Below are positions 23,040 through 30,689 of a DNA stretch of 64,000 nt, one piece after another (positions within the stretch are counted from its first letter, which is position 1; each line of letters opens with the position of its first letter). Below the pieces are notes generated by a model. That model ran no database searches. It had not been told where the DNA came from and saw nothing but the letters and a program-made list of their open reading frames with translations. Origin of the DNA: a virus; the IMG/VR virus record IMGVR_UViG_3300009183_000095, positions 1-64,000 of that record, one strand, 5' to 3'. The position numbers and the translations under genes are program-made.

Positions 23040-23669
23040 TCATTCTCCAAAATAATAAGGATTTTCAACTGTCTTAAAAGCATAGACAGGTTCCATAGTG
23101 TTGTCAAGGAACTTCATTCTAATTACATTATTAGGTTGAGTCGGTTGGCTACCATCGAACTTAGTCGATGAAATATTTAGCTCTTCGTCCACGAACATCG
23201 GGGATATTTCATTTCTAAATAAAAATAATTTTCTTTCTTTTTGAAGTAGACAGCTAAAGGTACCGTCCATTTCGTTAAGCGCGCTCCAGCCCCTACTAAG
23301 ATCTACTAGCATGATAAGGGTATCCCAGTTAATATAAGCTGGATATTTTTCTGCCCTCAATTTCTCAATTACAGATGCTTTAATAATCCCGTTATGCCAC
23401 AAATACCATCCGTTCAATATAGCTGGATGTATGGAGGTTGTATCTTTCGTATCAGAAGTAGGAGCTTGTACGTGCACAATTCCATAATAATACTCAGGTA
23501 CATCGATTTTATCTAGATTAATGGGACCAAGTTGCTGAGATACAATATTTAGTGTACCTGTACCGTAGTTAAATAAAGAAAAAGAATGGGAGTGTTGTCC
23601 TCGATAAGAATTGAGTTCAACTAACTCCCTAAGTTTTTTAGTATTTTTAGACCCTACAATAGCACACAT
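23040..23669 (-). CDS. Class II glutamine amidotransferase
   Basis: A 209-residue glutaminase domain with an N-terminal nucleophile: Cys2 (MCAIVGS), then YRGQHSH near 22-28, GIVHVQAPTSD, LWHNGII, and DGTFSCLL. It frees ammonia from glutamine for another enzyme. No synthase domain is attached, so the partner must be separate. QueC is only one gene away, and fused Gat-QueC proteins are known in archaeosine synthesis, so it may act on a 7-deazaguanine. Equally, stand-alone copies occur in T4-like phages without QueC. Confidence 0.78.
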   Translation of the reverse strand: MCAIVGSKNTKKLRELVELNSYRGQHSHSFSLFNYGTGTLNIVSQQLGPINLDKIDVPEYYYGIVHVQAPTSDTKDTTSIHPAILNGWYLWHNGIIKASVIEKLRAEKYPAYINWDTLIMLVDLSRGWSALNEMDGTFSCLLQKERKLFLFRNEISPMFVDEELNISSTKFDGSQPTQPNNVIRMKFLDNTMEPVYAFKTVENPYYFGE

Positions 23670-24172
23670 TAGTCTTTACCTTGAATAAATGCTTGAACGG
23701 CTATTATAGTAGCTTTTGGTTCAATATGCAAGTGCCCATTTCCTCCTTGCTGAATGAACTTATGAATGACATCTACAGTATCATCAATCATGAATGATTG
23801 AGAGTTAGCGTATCCAGATTTAAACCGTCTTCCTGGAACTGTAACAACCGGATATTCAATATTGTTTTTCAAGCACCATTGCATCTTTTGTAATGATACC
23901 TCGGTATGTCTGTCAAAGCCTCCAGTAGAAGTAAGAATACTTTTTTGGATGCTTTTAGGTGTTTGATGTAAGTAGTCAAGCAGCTCGTCCATACCGGGAA
24001 ACTTATCTAGATTTTTAAATCCATCATCATCTACAAATTGATGCCAGTACTTAGTATAGAGACCCTTTTCTTTTTGGTCTCTTACCTCTTTAGGAGAGAT
24101 GCCAAATCTCTCTTCATATGTCTTTTCAAAATTGGATAAGACACCATCCATATCAATATAAATTGTTCTCAT
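23669..24172 (-). CDS. HAD-family 5'-deoxyribonucleotidase-like protein
   Basis: A 167-residue HAD phosphatase. YIDMDGVLSNF near residues 5-15 gives the nucleophile and acid Asp pair, LTSTGG near 77-82 the second motif, and FMIDDTVDVI near 126-136 the metal-binding motif. The length and motifs fit cap-less 5'(3')-deoxyribonucleotidases. It overlaps the amidotransferase start by one base. Confidence 0.78.
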   Translation of the reverse strand: MRTIYIDMDGVLSNFEKTYEERFGISPKEVRDQKEKGLYTKYWHQFVDDDGFKNLDKFPGMDELLDYLHQTPKSIQKSILTSTGGFDRHTEVSLQKMQWCLKNNIEYPVVTVPGRRFKSGYANSQSFMIDDTVDVIHKFIQQGGNGHLHIEPKATIIAVQAFIQGKD

Positions 24173-24181
24173 ATTTCACCA

Positions 24182-24946
24182 TTACGTAATAAGATAACTC
24201 CACGGGATTTGTTTAGCATAAGGAATGGGATCAACCATCTTTGCTTTAATAAAATTCTGAATACGCTCACTACACGAAGGACACTCTCCGCAACTCTCAC
24301 CTACTGGTGTAGGATTATAGCAGGTCAATGTGAACTCAAGTTTAACATCACCAATCTCTTTAGCAATCTCAATCTCTTGATACTTAGACAATAGACTAAA
24401 AGGAGCTTCTAGTTTTACTTTATGAGTCCTATTTTGATTAGCAACTGCGTTCATCGAGTCAACAAACTTCTGAGTAGTATCCCAGTACCCATACTCATCA
24501 TGTACTTGCAATCCAGTAAATACATGAGAGGCTTTATTAGCTTCAGCGAAAGAAAAAGCCAGAGAGTTAAGAATCATATTCCTAAACGGTACATAAGTCT
24601 TTGGCTGAGGATCTCCTAACACATCTTTAATAGTAGGCATCGCAACATTAGTACCACCAATATTAGCAGACATGTTTTTAGCAATTTCACCTAGAATATT
24701 AAGATCGAGAATCTTATGCTCAATGCCAAGATACTCACAAGTAGAAGCTGCCATCATCAACTCTCGTTTCTGCTTCTGCCCATAATCATATGATAGAGCA
24801 AACACTCGTTTATTACCATACTTCTTAGCCAAGATATAAGTCATAATGGTACTATCCATACCACCAGACAATACACTAACTACGTTTTCGTTTGTTTCCG
24901 GTAGACTTTGCAGAGCTTGTTGTAGGTTCATATTTTTCTCCATCAT
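24182..24946 (-). CDS. queC: 7-cyano-7-deazaguanine (preQ0) synthase QueC
   Basis: A 254-residue enzyme that turns 7-carboxy-7-deazaguanine, ammonia and ATP into preQ0. The PP-loop SGGMDS is at 27-32. The C-terminal zinc site is visible as CYNPTPVGESCGECPSCSER near 216-235 with four cysteines. Its start overlaps the preceding gene by about 70 bases. Together with FolE, QueD and QueE it completes preQ0 synthesis in the phage. Confidence 0.93.
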   Translation of the reverse strand: MMEKNMNLQQALQSLPETNENVVSVLSGGMDSTIMTYILAKKYGNKRVFALSYDYGQKQKRELMMAASTCEYLGIEHKILDLNILGEIAKNMSANIGGTNVAMPTIKDVLGDPQPKTYVPFRNMILNSLAFSFAEANKASHVFTGLQVHDEYGYWDTTQKFVDSMNAVANQNRTHKVKLEAPFSLLSKYQEIEIAKEIGDVKLEFTLTCYNPTPVGESCGECPSCSERIQNFIKAKMVDPIPYAKQIPWSYLIT

Positions 24947-25214
24947 CCTTTAATTCTTGTCCGTATAATTTAATTTCATATTCTGCTCTATTTACTTCTT
25001 TTATTTCGTAAGTATTGTTAAGTGACTCTTCAAACTTCTTCCACGAATTAAGATTGTACCCTCTACATGGTATTTCGTAAGAAAACCCATCTGACATCTT
25101 AGCCGTCATTATAAAATACGCGTCCCGATCAACTTTAGGTTCTTGTTTTTTATTTGTTGTCGTCGGCGTGATTATAGGCTTTTTGTTTGAGGGCTTCAAC
25201 ATAGATTGCGGCAT
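24876..25214 (-). CDS. Hypothetical protein before QueC
   Basis: A 112-residue protein with a basic Thr/Pro/Lys-rich N-terminus and a small folded part (DAYFIMTAKMSDGFSYEIPC, then NSWKKFEESL). The ATG at 25214 has AGGAGGAG seven bases upstream. The last 24 residues lie in the overlap with QueC and are low complexity. No family recognised. Confidence 0.6.
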   Translation of the reverse strand: MPQSMLKPSNKKPIITPTTTNKKQEPKVDRDAYFIMTAKMSDGFSYEIPCRGYNLNSWKKFEESLNNTYEIKEVNRAEYEIKLYGQELKDDGEKYEPTTSSAKSTGNKRKRS

Positions 25215-25365
25215 CCAATAACTCCTCCTGTAAGTGAATAAGCCATTGTAATGTAGATAAGTCGTCTCTTTCTGTTGTTACACCGTACTTCTTATACCCT
25301 GCTTCCATTCTAGTTTTGAGCATGTTGGATACGCGTTGTACATTGGGGTCGATCCATTTTTCCAT
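25150..25365 (-). CDS. MazG-like small phage protein
   Basis: A 71-residue helical protein. RMEAGYKKYGVTTERDDL and LQWLIHLQEELLDAAIYVEA hold the E-E-x-x-D-A pattern of MazG/dUTPase-like four-helix nucleotide pyrophosphohydrolases. It is short for an active enzyme and may work as an oligomer. It stands directly after QueF, with the ATG one base from the QueF stop. Confidence 0.6.
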   Translation of the reverse strand: MEKWIDPNVQRVSNMLKTRMEAGYKKYGVTTERDDLSTLQWLIHLQEELLDAAIYVEALKQKAYNHADDNK

Positions 25366-26294
25366 TATTGTCTCGCAGTCTTAGTACACGGTATGTTATG
25401 AGATGCAATATTAGCAATACCATCAATTAAGAAAGTATTAGAAGCTCGTATAGGATTAATATCAATACCACCACGGCGAGTATATAAACAAGTAACCAAT
25501 AGTTCGGTAGGCTCTAACATATCATGTAATCGTTTATAGATGCATTCACAAATCTCTTCATGAAAATGATTCTCTCGTCTCATAGACACAATATACTGCA
25601 ATAGAGACTCAGGGGTAACTGTTTTCTTACCTCTAATATGAATATAAACATCGCCCCAGTCCGGCTGATTAGTTACTCTACAGTTCGATCGCAACGAAGA
25701 AGATCTCCACTTATCAGCATAGCGCCCGGAGCTGTCTACTACTTGTAGTATCTCTGGGCTCTCGTTATAGTGAGAAAAGTCAATCTCTTCTACATTAACA
25801 AAATCTTCTAGGGAAACAAAATCACCATTCAATGGTCTTTGAGTATCAAAGTCACCGGTAAATATACTACAATGTACTTTTCCTCCAACTGCTTCACTCA
25901 TATGTCTTTCAATGGTCTCCTGAACGTTATACAGACCATCCCAGGTCCACATCGTCTTTGCCATATTATAAGAGTTTAAATAAAGCTTAACAGACTTTGA
26001 CTCAACAATATTAGGAGTATCAGAGCTATAAGCGAACTTAAGCCAGCCAGAGACAGGAAAGCCGTTAACCATAAGAGTGGAAAACTCATAAGCGTTCCAT
26101 GCATCTGCTCCAACAAACGGAAGAGATTCCTCTTCAATATCATACTGCGTACGATTAAGTTTGCGCGGTACAGCAACCAAAAGACTTGCATCGACCTCAT
26201 CAGGTGTGACATATGGCTTAACAATAGACCCATCTCCTGCCTTTCCTAAATGAACAGAAACTAGTTTATTTAATTCTTCTTGATTATCACTCAT
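25365..26294 (-). CDS. queF: PreQ0 reductase QueF
   Basis: A 309-residue NADPH-dependent nitrile reductase of the long, two-domain type, making preQ1 from preQ0. The catalytic cysteine is Cys205 in LRSNCRVTNQPDWGDV, with Asp212 in place. The NADPH-binding ESKSVKLYL stretch is at 98-106 and the substrate motif YTRRGGIDINP at 271-281. Length is close to E. coli QueF (282). Its presence means that the end product carries an aminomethyl rather than a nitrile group. Confidence 0.92.
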   Translation of the reverse strand: MSDNQEELNKLVSVHLGKAGDGSIVKPYVTPDEVDASLLVAVPRKLNRTQYDIEEESLPFVGADAWNAYEFSTLMVNGFPVSGWLKFAYSSDTPNIVESKSVKLYLNSYNMAKTMWTWDGLYNVQETIERHMSEAVGGKVHCSIFTGDFDTQRPLNGDFVSLEDFVNVEEIDFSHYNESPEILQVVDSSGRYADKWRSSSLRSNCRVTNQPDWGDVYIHIRGKKTVTPESLLQYIVSMRRENHFHEEICECIYKRLHDMLEPTELLVTCLYTRRGGIDINPIRASNTFLIDGIANIASHNIPCTKTARQ

Positions 26295-26827
26295 TAGCGT
26301 CCTTCCAAAAAATTCATAATTGTTGTAACTCTATCTCTAACAGTACCTTTAACTCGTTGCATAGGTAATTTTCTTTTTTCTATCTGATGTTCAAATAGAT
26401 CAGCAATCTTATCTCTAAACTTCGTATCAGTACTTCTCGTTCCATCATCCACAATATCAAATTCAGGTTCAATATAAAATACATGATCGTACATCGGCCA
26501 TACTTTATCAAATACTTGATTAACATACTCTAACGTTGGCTGATTAATATGAGCAAGATTATACAGGTAGTAAGAATAAACTACCCCATCTAATACAGTA
26601 CGATCAGTAAGCATATCGTTATGAAGAAAGACATTAACAATATGCTCATTCATAATTAAACGCTGAGTATTATCATTACCTTGCTCATTGATCGGTAACC
26701 CATACCCCTTCACCCTGCGTGTTACTTCATCGCAGATAGTATATTTTTCAAATAATTTTTCCGAGCGCAAAGCATTAAGTAGAGTAGTTTTACCTACCGA
26801 CTGCGCCCCACTAATTCCAATTCTCAT
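26294..26827 (-). CDS. P-loop kinase, NadR/AAA_28 type
   Basis: A 177-residue P-loop protein. Walker A GAQSVGKTT is at residues 6-14, DRTVLDGVVYSYYL near 76-89 and a Walker B-like HVFYIEPEFD near 115-124 follow. The pattern resembles NadR-type or deoxynucleoside monophosphate kinases. It stands between QueF and the formyltransferase, overlapping the latter by 17 bases, so a role in nucleotide supply is plausible. The substrate is unknown. Confidence 0.7.
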   Translation of the reverse strand: MRIGISGAQSVGKTTLLNALRSEKLFEKYTICDEVTRRVKGYGLPINEQGNDNTQRLIMNEHIVNVFLHNDMLTDRTVLDGVVYSYYLYNLAHINQPTLEYVNQVFDKVWPMYDHVFYIEPEFDIVDDGTRSTDTKFRDKIADLFEHQIEKRKLPMQRVKGTVRDRVTTIMNFLEGR

Positions 26828-27374
26828 TTAATAGTAACCTCGTCTTTATAAAATCAACCCATAGTTGTATGGATATAAATTTTAGTTTAGTACATAGTGA
26901 GTCAAGCGTCTCACCCTCTTCAATGCTGCATGTTTGAATACGTAGAATCTGCCCTGCGTCTACTTCAGGTACTACACTATGAATTACAGTTCCAGTGGAG
27001 GGAAGTTTTAGATCTAAAGCTTTCTGTTGAGGATCTTTACCTTTAAGAGATGGGTAAGTTACTATGTCGCCTGGATGTCCGTTGAATATATTGAACTCAT
27101 TACAAATATGTTCCGGTAATATTCTAAGATATCCGTGAAGAGTAATAATCCAAGAAGCTTCTATTTCGTACCTAACAAATGACATTATATCATCATGCTT
27201 TAACTTTACAACATTGTAAGTTTGCATATCTGGATGCCATTTACTCTCATCCATATTATTTGTAAGAACTATAGACGGTTGGTATCCTAGGTTATCACTT
27301 ATACCTACAATCTCCGATCCAGTCTGACTGAATAAAGCTACCCAACCGGCCTTACGTATAACATGGTTACCCAT
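26811..27374 (-). CDS. Formyltransferase, predicted dPreQ1 formyltransferase (DpdN-like)
   Basis: With the start at 27374 the protein has 187 residues of the formyl-THF-dependent transferase fold (PurN/Fmt core). The catalytic triad can be placed: Asn98 and His100 in FNGHPGDIVTYPSLKG, and Asp139 in TGTVIHSVVPEVDAGQIL. PurN itself works in purine synthesis, yet here the gene overlaps dpdA by eight bases and is followed by queF. A dPreQ1 formyltransferase, DpdN, has been predicted in phages with formylated 7-deazaguanine DNA. An upstream start at 27434 would add 20 residues lying inside dpdA. Confidence 0.8.
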   Translation of the reverse strand: MGNHVIRKAGWVALFSQTGSEIVGISDNLGYQPSIVLTNNMDESKWHPDMQTYNVVKLKHDDIMSFVRYEIEASWIITLHGYLRILPEHICNEFNIFNGHPGDIVTYPSLKGKDPQQKALDLKLPSTGTVIHSVVPEVDAGQILRIQTCSIEEGETLDSLCTKLKFISIQLWVDFIKTRLLLNENWN

Positions 27375-28155
27375 TAACAATCGCTCTAAAGCACTCGACG
27401 TTATAGGTAATTCTGTTGAGAGTGTCATTATCAACCTCGCTATTAATCATAGTATAAAGTTTCTGAGAAGGTTTATCCTCTAGACCCTTATCACCATTAT
27501 ATCTTATTCCTTTTAATCCTGCAACTACTGGATTTGACGTATCAATAGAATCAATCCAAGTATAGCCTCTATATGATTCAAACTCCTGAGGTAGTCCACA
27601 TCCAAGTAGGTGATGTGGCTTGTCTTGATTAATGATATCATTAGCTAACATATAGTGAATGAGTGCATCTCGCCCGTACATGTAATGATGAAACTTAGTA
27701 GGTAGTTTACCATTGACATCTTCATTTACAAAGAAAGAATAATCAAACGAAATAGCTATCTTATCAACATAAGATTCAATCTCTTGATAGCACCAAATAA
27801 TTTCGTCTAAAGTTTTGCCTTGCACCACACCAATACATTGACCCGGTAGATCATGTAGCCAATTCTTAACGTTAGCAACTGTCTTTTCCGCTCCCTCTAA
27901 CACATCGGGAATAATAAAAGCAGTAGGATGTAGATATTCGATCCACTTACAGTACTTGTTTTCATCAAATGCTTCGCCGAGTTCAAAGATAGAGTTATCT
28001 AAAATAATTTCACGACCTTTATTCTTTGCCTTTACAAACAGATCTCGATATTCTTCACTCTCTTCAAACAAGTGAACTAGGGCATAATCATAATCAGTAA
28101 CTTCCTGTATGCGAGGAAAAATAGAGATGGGGGCTTCGTGGGCAATCTTAATCAT
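27367..28155 (-). CDS. dpdA: DNA 7-deazaguanine transglycosylase, DpdA-like
   Basis: A 262-residue TIM-barrel protein related to tRNA-guanine transglycosylase. Landmarks are EIILDNSIFELGEAF (49-63), IIPDVLEG (81-88), CIGVVQGKT (107-115), HLLGCGLPQEF (182-192) and WIDSIDTSNP (200-209); the aspartates in the first and last are candidate catalytic residues. The C-terminal CxCxxC zinc site of tRNA enzymes is absent, and the protein is shorter, both as in phage DpdA. It would replace guanine in DNA by a 7-deazaguanine. Surrounded by all synthesis genes. Confidence 0.88.
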   Translation of the reverse strand: MIKIAHEAPISIFPRIQEVTDYDYALVHLFEESEEYRDLFVKAKNKGREIILDNSIFELGEAFDENKYCKWIEYLHPTAFIIPDVLEGAEKTVANVKNWLHDLPGQCIGVVQGKTLDEIIWCYQEIESYVDKIAISFDYSFFVNEDVNGKLPTKFHHYMYGRDALIHYMLANDIINQDKPHHLLGCGLPQEFESYRGYTWIDSIDTSNPVVAGLKGIRYNGDKGLEDKPSQKLYTMINSEVDNDTLNRITYNVECFRAIVNG

Positions 28156-28546
28156 TAAAATTATACTCCTGTTGTTTTCTTACACGTTCACGTTCACGTT
28201 TTTGATAGTACTTTGTACCGAGAAATTCCATCTTTTGAATAATCTCGTTTACCTGCTCTTTGGATAGCATAACAATTTCAGTTACTCCACCAATTTTTTC
28301 TTCAATCCAAAGATTCTTAGGATAGAATGTTTTGAAGGTCTCTTCAACCCCCTTCATCTCATCCAATGGGCCAGCAACAGTTTTCATGATTTTAATTTCC
28401 CACTTGTCATACTGCTCAGGCTCATACTTGAACCTCTCCGCAGCATCCCAATTGGATGTATGACCAAACTTATAGAAGTCTATCTGTTTGGTTTCCTTGT
28501 TCGTGAACCTTGCAAGATACATCTTGCCTATCTTCTCCGTCATCAT
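28148..28546 (-). CDS. T5orf172/GIY-YIG-like small protein
   Basis: A 132-residue protein with KMYLARFTNKETKQIDFYKF followed by GHTSNWDAAERF, and a later glutamate in KGVEETFKTFYP. This order (Y-L, F-x-K-x-G-x-T, R, then E) recalls GIY-YIG nucleases of the T5orf172 type, but the match is loose. The start at 28546 is chosen because upstream codons lie in the preceding gene. It overlaps dpdA by eight bases. Confidence 0.5.
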   Translation of the reverse strand: MMTEKIGKMYLARFTNKETKQIDFYKFGHTSNWDAAERFKYEPEQYDKWEIKIMKTVAGPLDEMKGVEETFKTFYPKNLWIEEKIGGVTEIVMLSKEQVNEIIQKMEFLGTKYYQKRERERVRKQQEYNFND

Positions 28547-28787
28547 AACTACCTCTCTCACGTTGTTCAAATTTCTTTTCTTGTATTGTTTTCTCGCCCC
28601 AAACACGTCTAGGGTTTGAACATAATAAACATTTAGGATTACCGCAATTCATTGCATGATGTTTAGCAAACTTATGAGGTTCTTTTACAGGTACTCCAAA
28701 TTCTTTTGCAATCTTTACCTGTCTTTTTATTTGCACTTCCTCTTGATGGAGACGTTTGCTGTGTTTTTGTTTATCTTCTTCATGCAT
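28470..28787 (-). CDS. Small zinc-finger-like phage protein
   Basis: A 105-residue basic protein with HHAMNCGNPKCLLCSNPRR near residues 43-61: His and Cys residues spaced for one zinc ion (C-x4-C-x2-C with a histidine pair). I associate this pattern with conserved small proteins of T4-like phages. GGAGAAAAT precedes the ATG. The last 25 residues lie in the overlap with the next gene. Confidence 0.6.
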   Translation of the reverse strand: MHEEDKQKHSKRLHQEEVQIKRQVKIAKEFGVPVKEPHKFAKHHAMNCGNPKCLLCSNPRRVWGEKTIQEKKFEQRERGSYDDGEDRQDVSCKVHEQGNQTDRLL

Positions 28788-28796
28788 ATTTTCTCC

Positions 28797-29084
28797 TTAA
28801 AATGTCATTCTAATTAGCCCTATAGTATCAATAGTGGTTAACAGGATGTAGTTAGCCAACATGCCAAATGATTTCCGAGTATAACTAGCCCAAGCGTACA
28901 TAGCGCAACCACTAATCCAAACAGGATAAAGAGCCAGTAGGGGAGGATTAGGCACGGTAAGCGCCATTGTAATCGAACACCCAATACTAATAGCCCAAGC
29001 GAGCAACTCAACAACAAAACGAAGCTTGTTAGAAGTCCAGTCATCTTTTATCCATTCAAGTGTAGGTCTGAATATATCCAGCAT
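28797..29084 (-). CDS. Small membrane protein
   Basis: A 95-residue protein with three predicted membrane segments (about residues 22-42, 47-65 and 72-90). FVVELLAWAISIGCSITMAL and a central PNPPLLALYPVWISGCA are notable. Similar short proteins occur in T4-like phages of aquatic bacteria. Its function is unknown. Confidence 0.65.
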   Translation of the reverse strand: MLDIFRPTLEWIKDDWTSNKLRFVVELLAWAISIGCSITMALTVPNPPLLALYPVWISGCAMYAWASYTRKSFGMLANYILLTTIDTIGLIRMTF

Positions 29085-29365
29085 TAGACTTTCTTACCTT
29101 CCCCTGCAAGGAAGTAATTGGTTACTTTAGTCATCATAGTGGTTTTGGACTGTACAGCTTGAATTATATTGATAAACTTCTGTTTGGTTTCTTTCTTACC
29201 TGTAGAAGCTTCAATAGCTTGAATGCAGAGGTTACGGAAATCCTCCACATGCATGACGGTATAGTTATCGAAGATATTTTTTATCATGTCTTCGCCTATT
29301 CCGTCATGTTTGACGCGAGCCTTAGAGCTGGTCTGAGTAGTTGTAATCACGGTAGTTCCTTTCAT
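29084..29365 (-). CDS. Early hypothetical protein
   Basis: A 93-residue basic protein starting MKGTTVITTTQTSSKARV with a helical body. AAAGGAACT precedes the ATG. It is the first gene behind the early promoter at 29377-29405 and so leads the operon that carries dpdA, the formyltransferase, queF and queC. No family recognised. Confidence 0.6.
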   Translation of the reverse strand: MKGTTVITTTQTSSKARVKHDGIGEDMIKNIFDNYTVMHVEDFRNLCIQAIEASTGKKETKQKFINIIQAVQSKTTMMTKVTNYFLAGEGKKV

Positions 29366-29376
29366 AATGATGATTC

Positions 29377-29405
29377 ATTATAGTATACTACCGAAATTAA
29401 AGCAA
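29377..29405 (-). promoter_or_regulatory. Early-type sigma70 promoter of the dpdA operon
   Basis: TTGCTT, 17 bases, TATAAT on the minus strand, with TTGCTTTAATTTCGG shared with the promoters in the first 3 kb. It lies between folE and the gene at 29084-29365, so the transglycosylase, formyltransferase and reductase genes downstream are expected early. Confidence 0.85.
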
Positions 29406-29413
29406 CAGATTTT

Positions 29414-30109
29414 TTATAGGCCTTTTCCATACGATTGCTGTAGCGCTATGTTATCGAAAAATTCTTTCTTTACTGACGCGTCATGAAATTGACCGTGTAG
29501 TACTGTCGTTTGAGTAAGTGAACTATGAGCCATAATTCCTCGGTTCTCACAACACCCGTGAGTAGCTTGGACATATACACCCACATCCTTACTATCGGTA
29601 GATGCAATTATTTCTCTAGCAATGTCGTTGCAGAGCTCTTCCTGTAACGTTCCACGGCGAGCACACCATTGAGCGATTCTAGTATATTTAGATAAGCCAA
29701 TAAGTTTATTAGCGGCGATAATCCCGATGTATGCCACACCAGATACAGGCTGGTGATGATGACTGCACATAGAGCGCAATTCGCTACGGACAACTAGCAT
29801 ACCTTCGTAACGGTCTTGCGAGTCATTAGGAAAAGCGGTTGCTGTAGGTCTGTGGTCATATCGCCCTGCCATTATTTCATTAAAGTACATTTTAGCAAGG
29901 CGCTTGGCTGTACCTCTACTATTAGGATCGTTTTCACGGTCAATTAATAATACATCCAAAACTTTTTCAAACGCTTCTGTAGCTTCTGTAATTAGTGTCT
30001 GTTTAGTAATATCATCACCAACATACTCACTAATATTATCTCCAGCCCAGAAGCGCTTACCATCAGATTTCATTCGTTTGCGAATAACTTGTGATAGATT
30101 TTTTTCCAT
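29414..30109 (-). CDS. folE: GTP cyclohydrolase I, FolE
   Basis: A 231-residue enzyme that opens GTP to dihydroneopterin triphosphate, the first step to 7-deazaguanines. SMCSHHHQPVSGVAYIGI and NKLIGLSKYTRIAQWCARR are the core motifs, and the zinc ligands can be seen as Cys in SMCSHHH and in GCCENRG. The usual MTMRG motif is replaced by CCENRG. The ATG at 30109 is preceded by GAGGG; a TTG 15 bases up is an alternative. Confidence 0.92.
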   Translation of the reverse strand: MEKNLSQVIRKRMKSDGKRFWAGDNISEYVGDDITKQTLITEATEAFEKVLDVLLIDRENDPNSRGTAKRLAKMYFNEIMAGRYDHRPTATAFPNDSQDRYEGMLVVRSELRSMCSHHHQPVSGVAYIGIIAANKLIGLSKYTRIAQWCARRGTLQEELCNDIAREIIASTDSKDVGVYVQATHGCCENRGIMAHSSLTQTTVLHGQFHDASVKKEFFDNIALQQSYGKGL

Positions 30110-30116
30110 AATACCC

Positions 30117-30665
30117 TCAGTCAATTAGATTCTCTTTCCACTCACGGTGACCTTCTCTATATGCCATATTGCTAATAGTCTCTCTTACCTCTACTCTATA
30201 GCACCAAAGGCGTTCTGCTTCACTAGGTCCCCACATATCTGGAATATATACTCCATTAACGTATCGGTAGAGCATATCAGAAAGACCTTCACAACCAAGC
30301 TTTGGAAGAATAGTTAACTTAGCCATCTTTTTATCTTGCAAAAGTTTAAACGTTTCTAACTCTGGGTCATCTTCAGCTACTAATAAAGTATGATCAAACT
30401 GATCTTCTAAAATTCCTTTTAGTTCTTTTAGACCGCCATAATCAGCAGCCCAGTTGCGTACATCAAGATCATCAGTACCAAAAAAGAATCTCATAGAAAA
30501 ACTATAACCATGAATTAAGTTACAATGGGAGTCTGCTCTCCATTGACGATATGCACATGGAAATGCATTGTGATATTCTTTAGTACTCGTATACTTGTAT
30601 TGTACTGGGTGACGTAAATACTGTCTATGGTCGCTTACTACTGGTGTTCCAAAATCATCTGACAT
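30117..30665 (-). CDS. queD: 6-carboxytetrahydropterin synthase QueD-like
   Basis: A 182-residue protein of the QueD/PTPS fold. The catalytic cysteine fits Cys48 (SHCNLIHGYSF), and FDHTLLVAEDDP holds the His of the catalytic pair; RVEVRETISN carries the acid. Two zinc ligands of classical QueD appear changed: a Tyr (39) where the FSAAHRL His is expected and Tyr54 in HGY for HGH. It makes carboxytetrahydropterin for QueE. CAGGAG precedes the ATG. Confidence 0.85.
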   Translation of the reverse strand: MSDDFGTPVVSDHRQYLRHPVQYKYTSTKEYHNAFPCAYRQWRADSHCNLIHGYSFSMRFFFGTDDLDVRNWAADYGGLKELKGILEDQFDHTLLVAEDDPELETFKLLQDKKMAKLTILPKLGCEGLSDMLYRYVNGVYIPDMWGPSEAERLWCYRVEVRETISNMAYREGHREWKENLID

Positions 30666-30689
30666 ACTGTTCTCCTGTGTTTATTTTCA

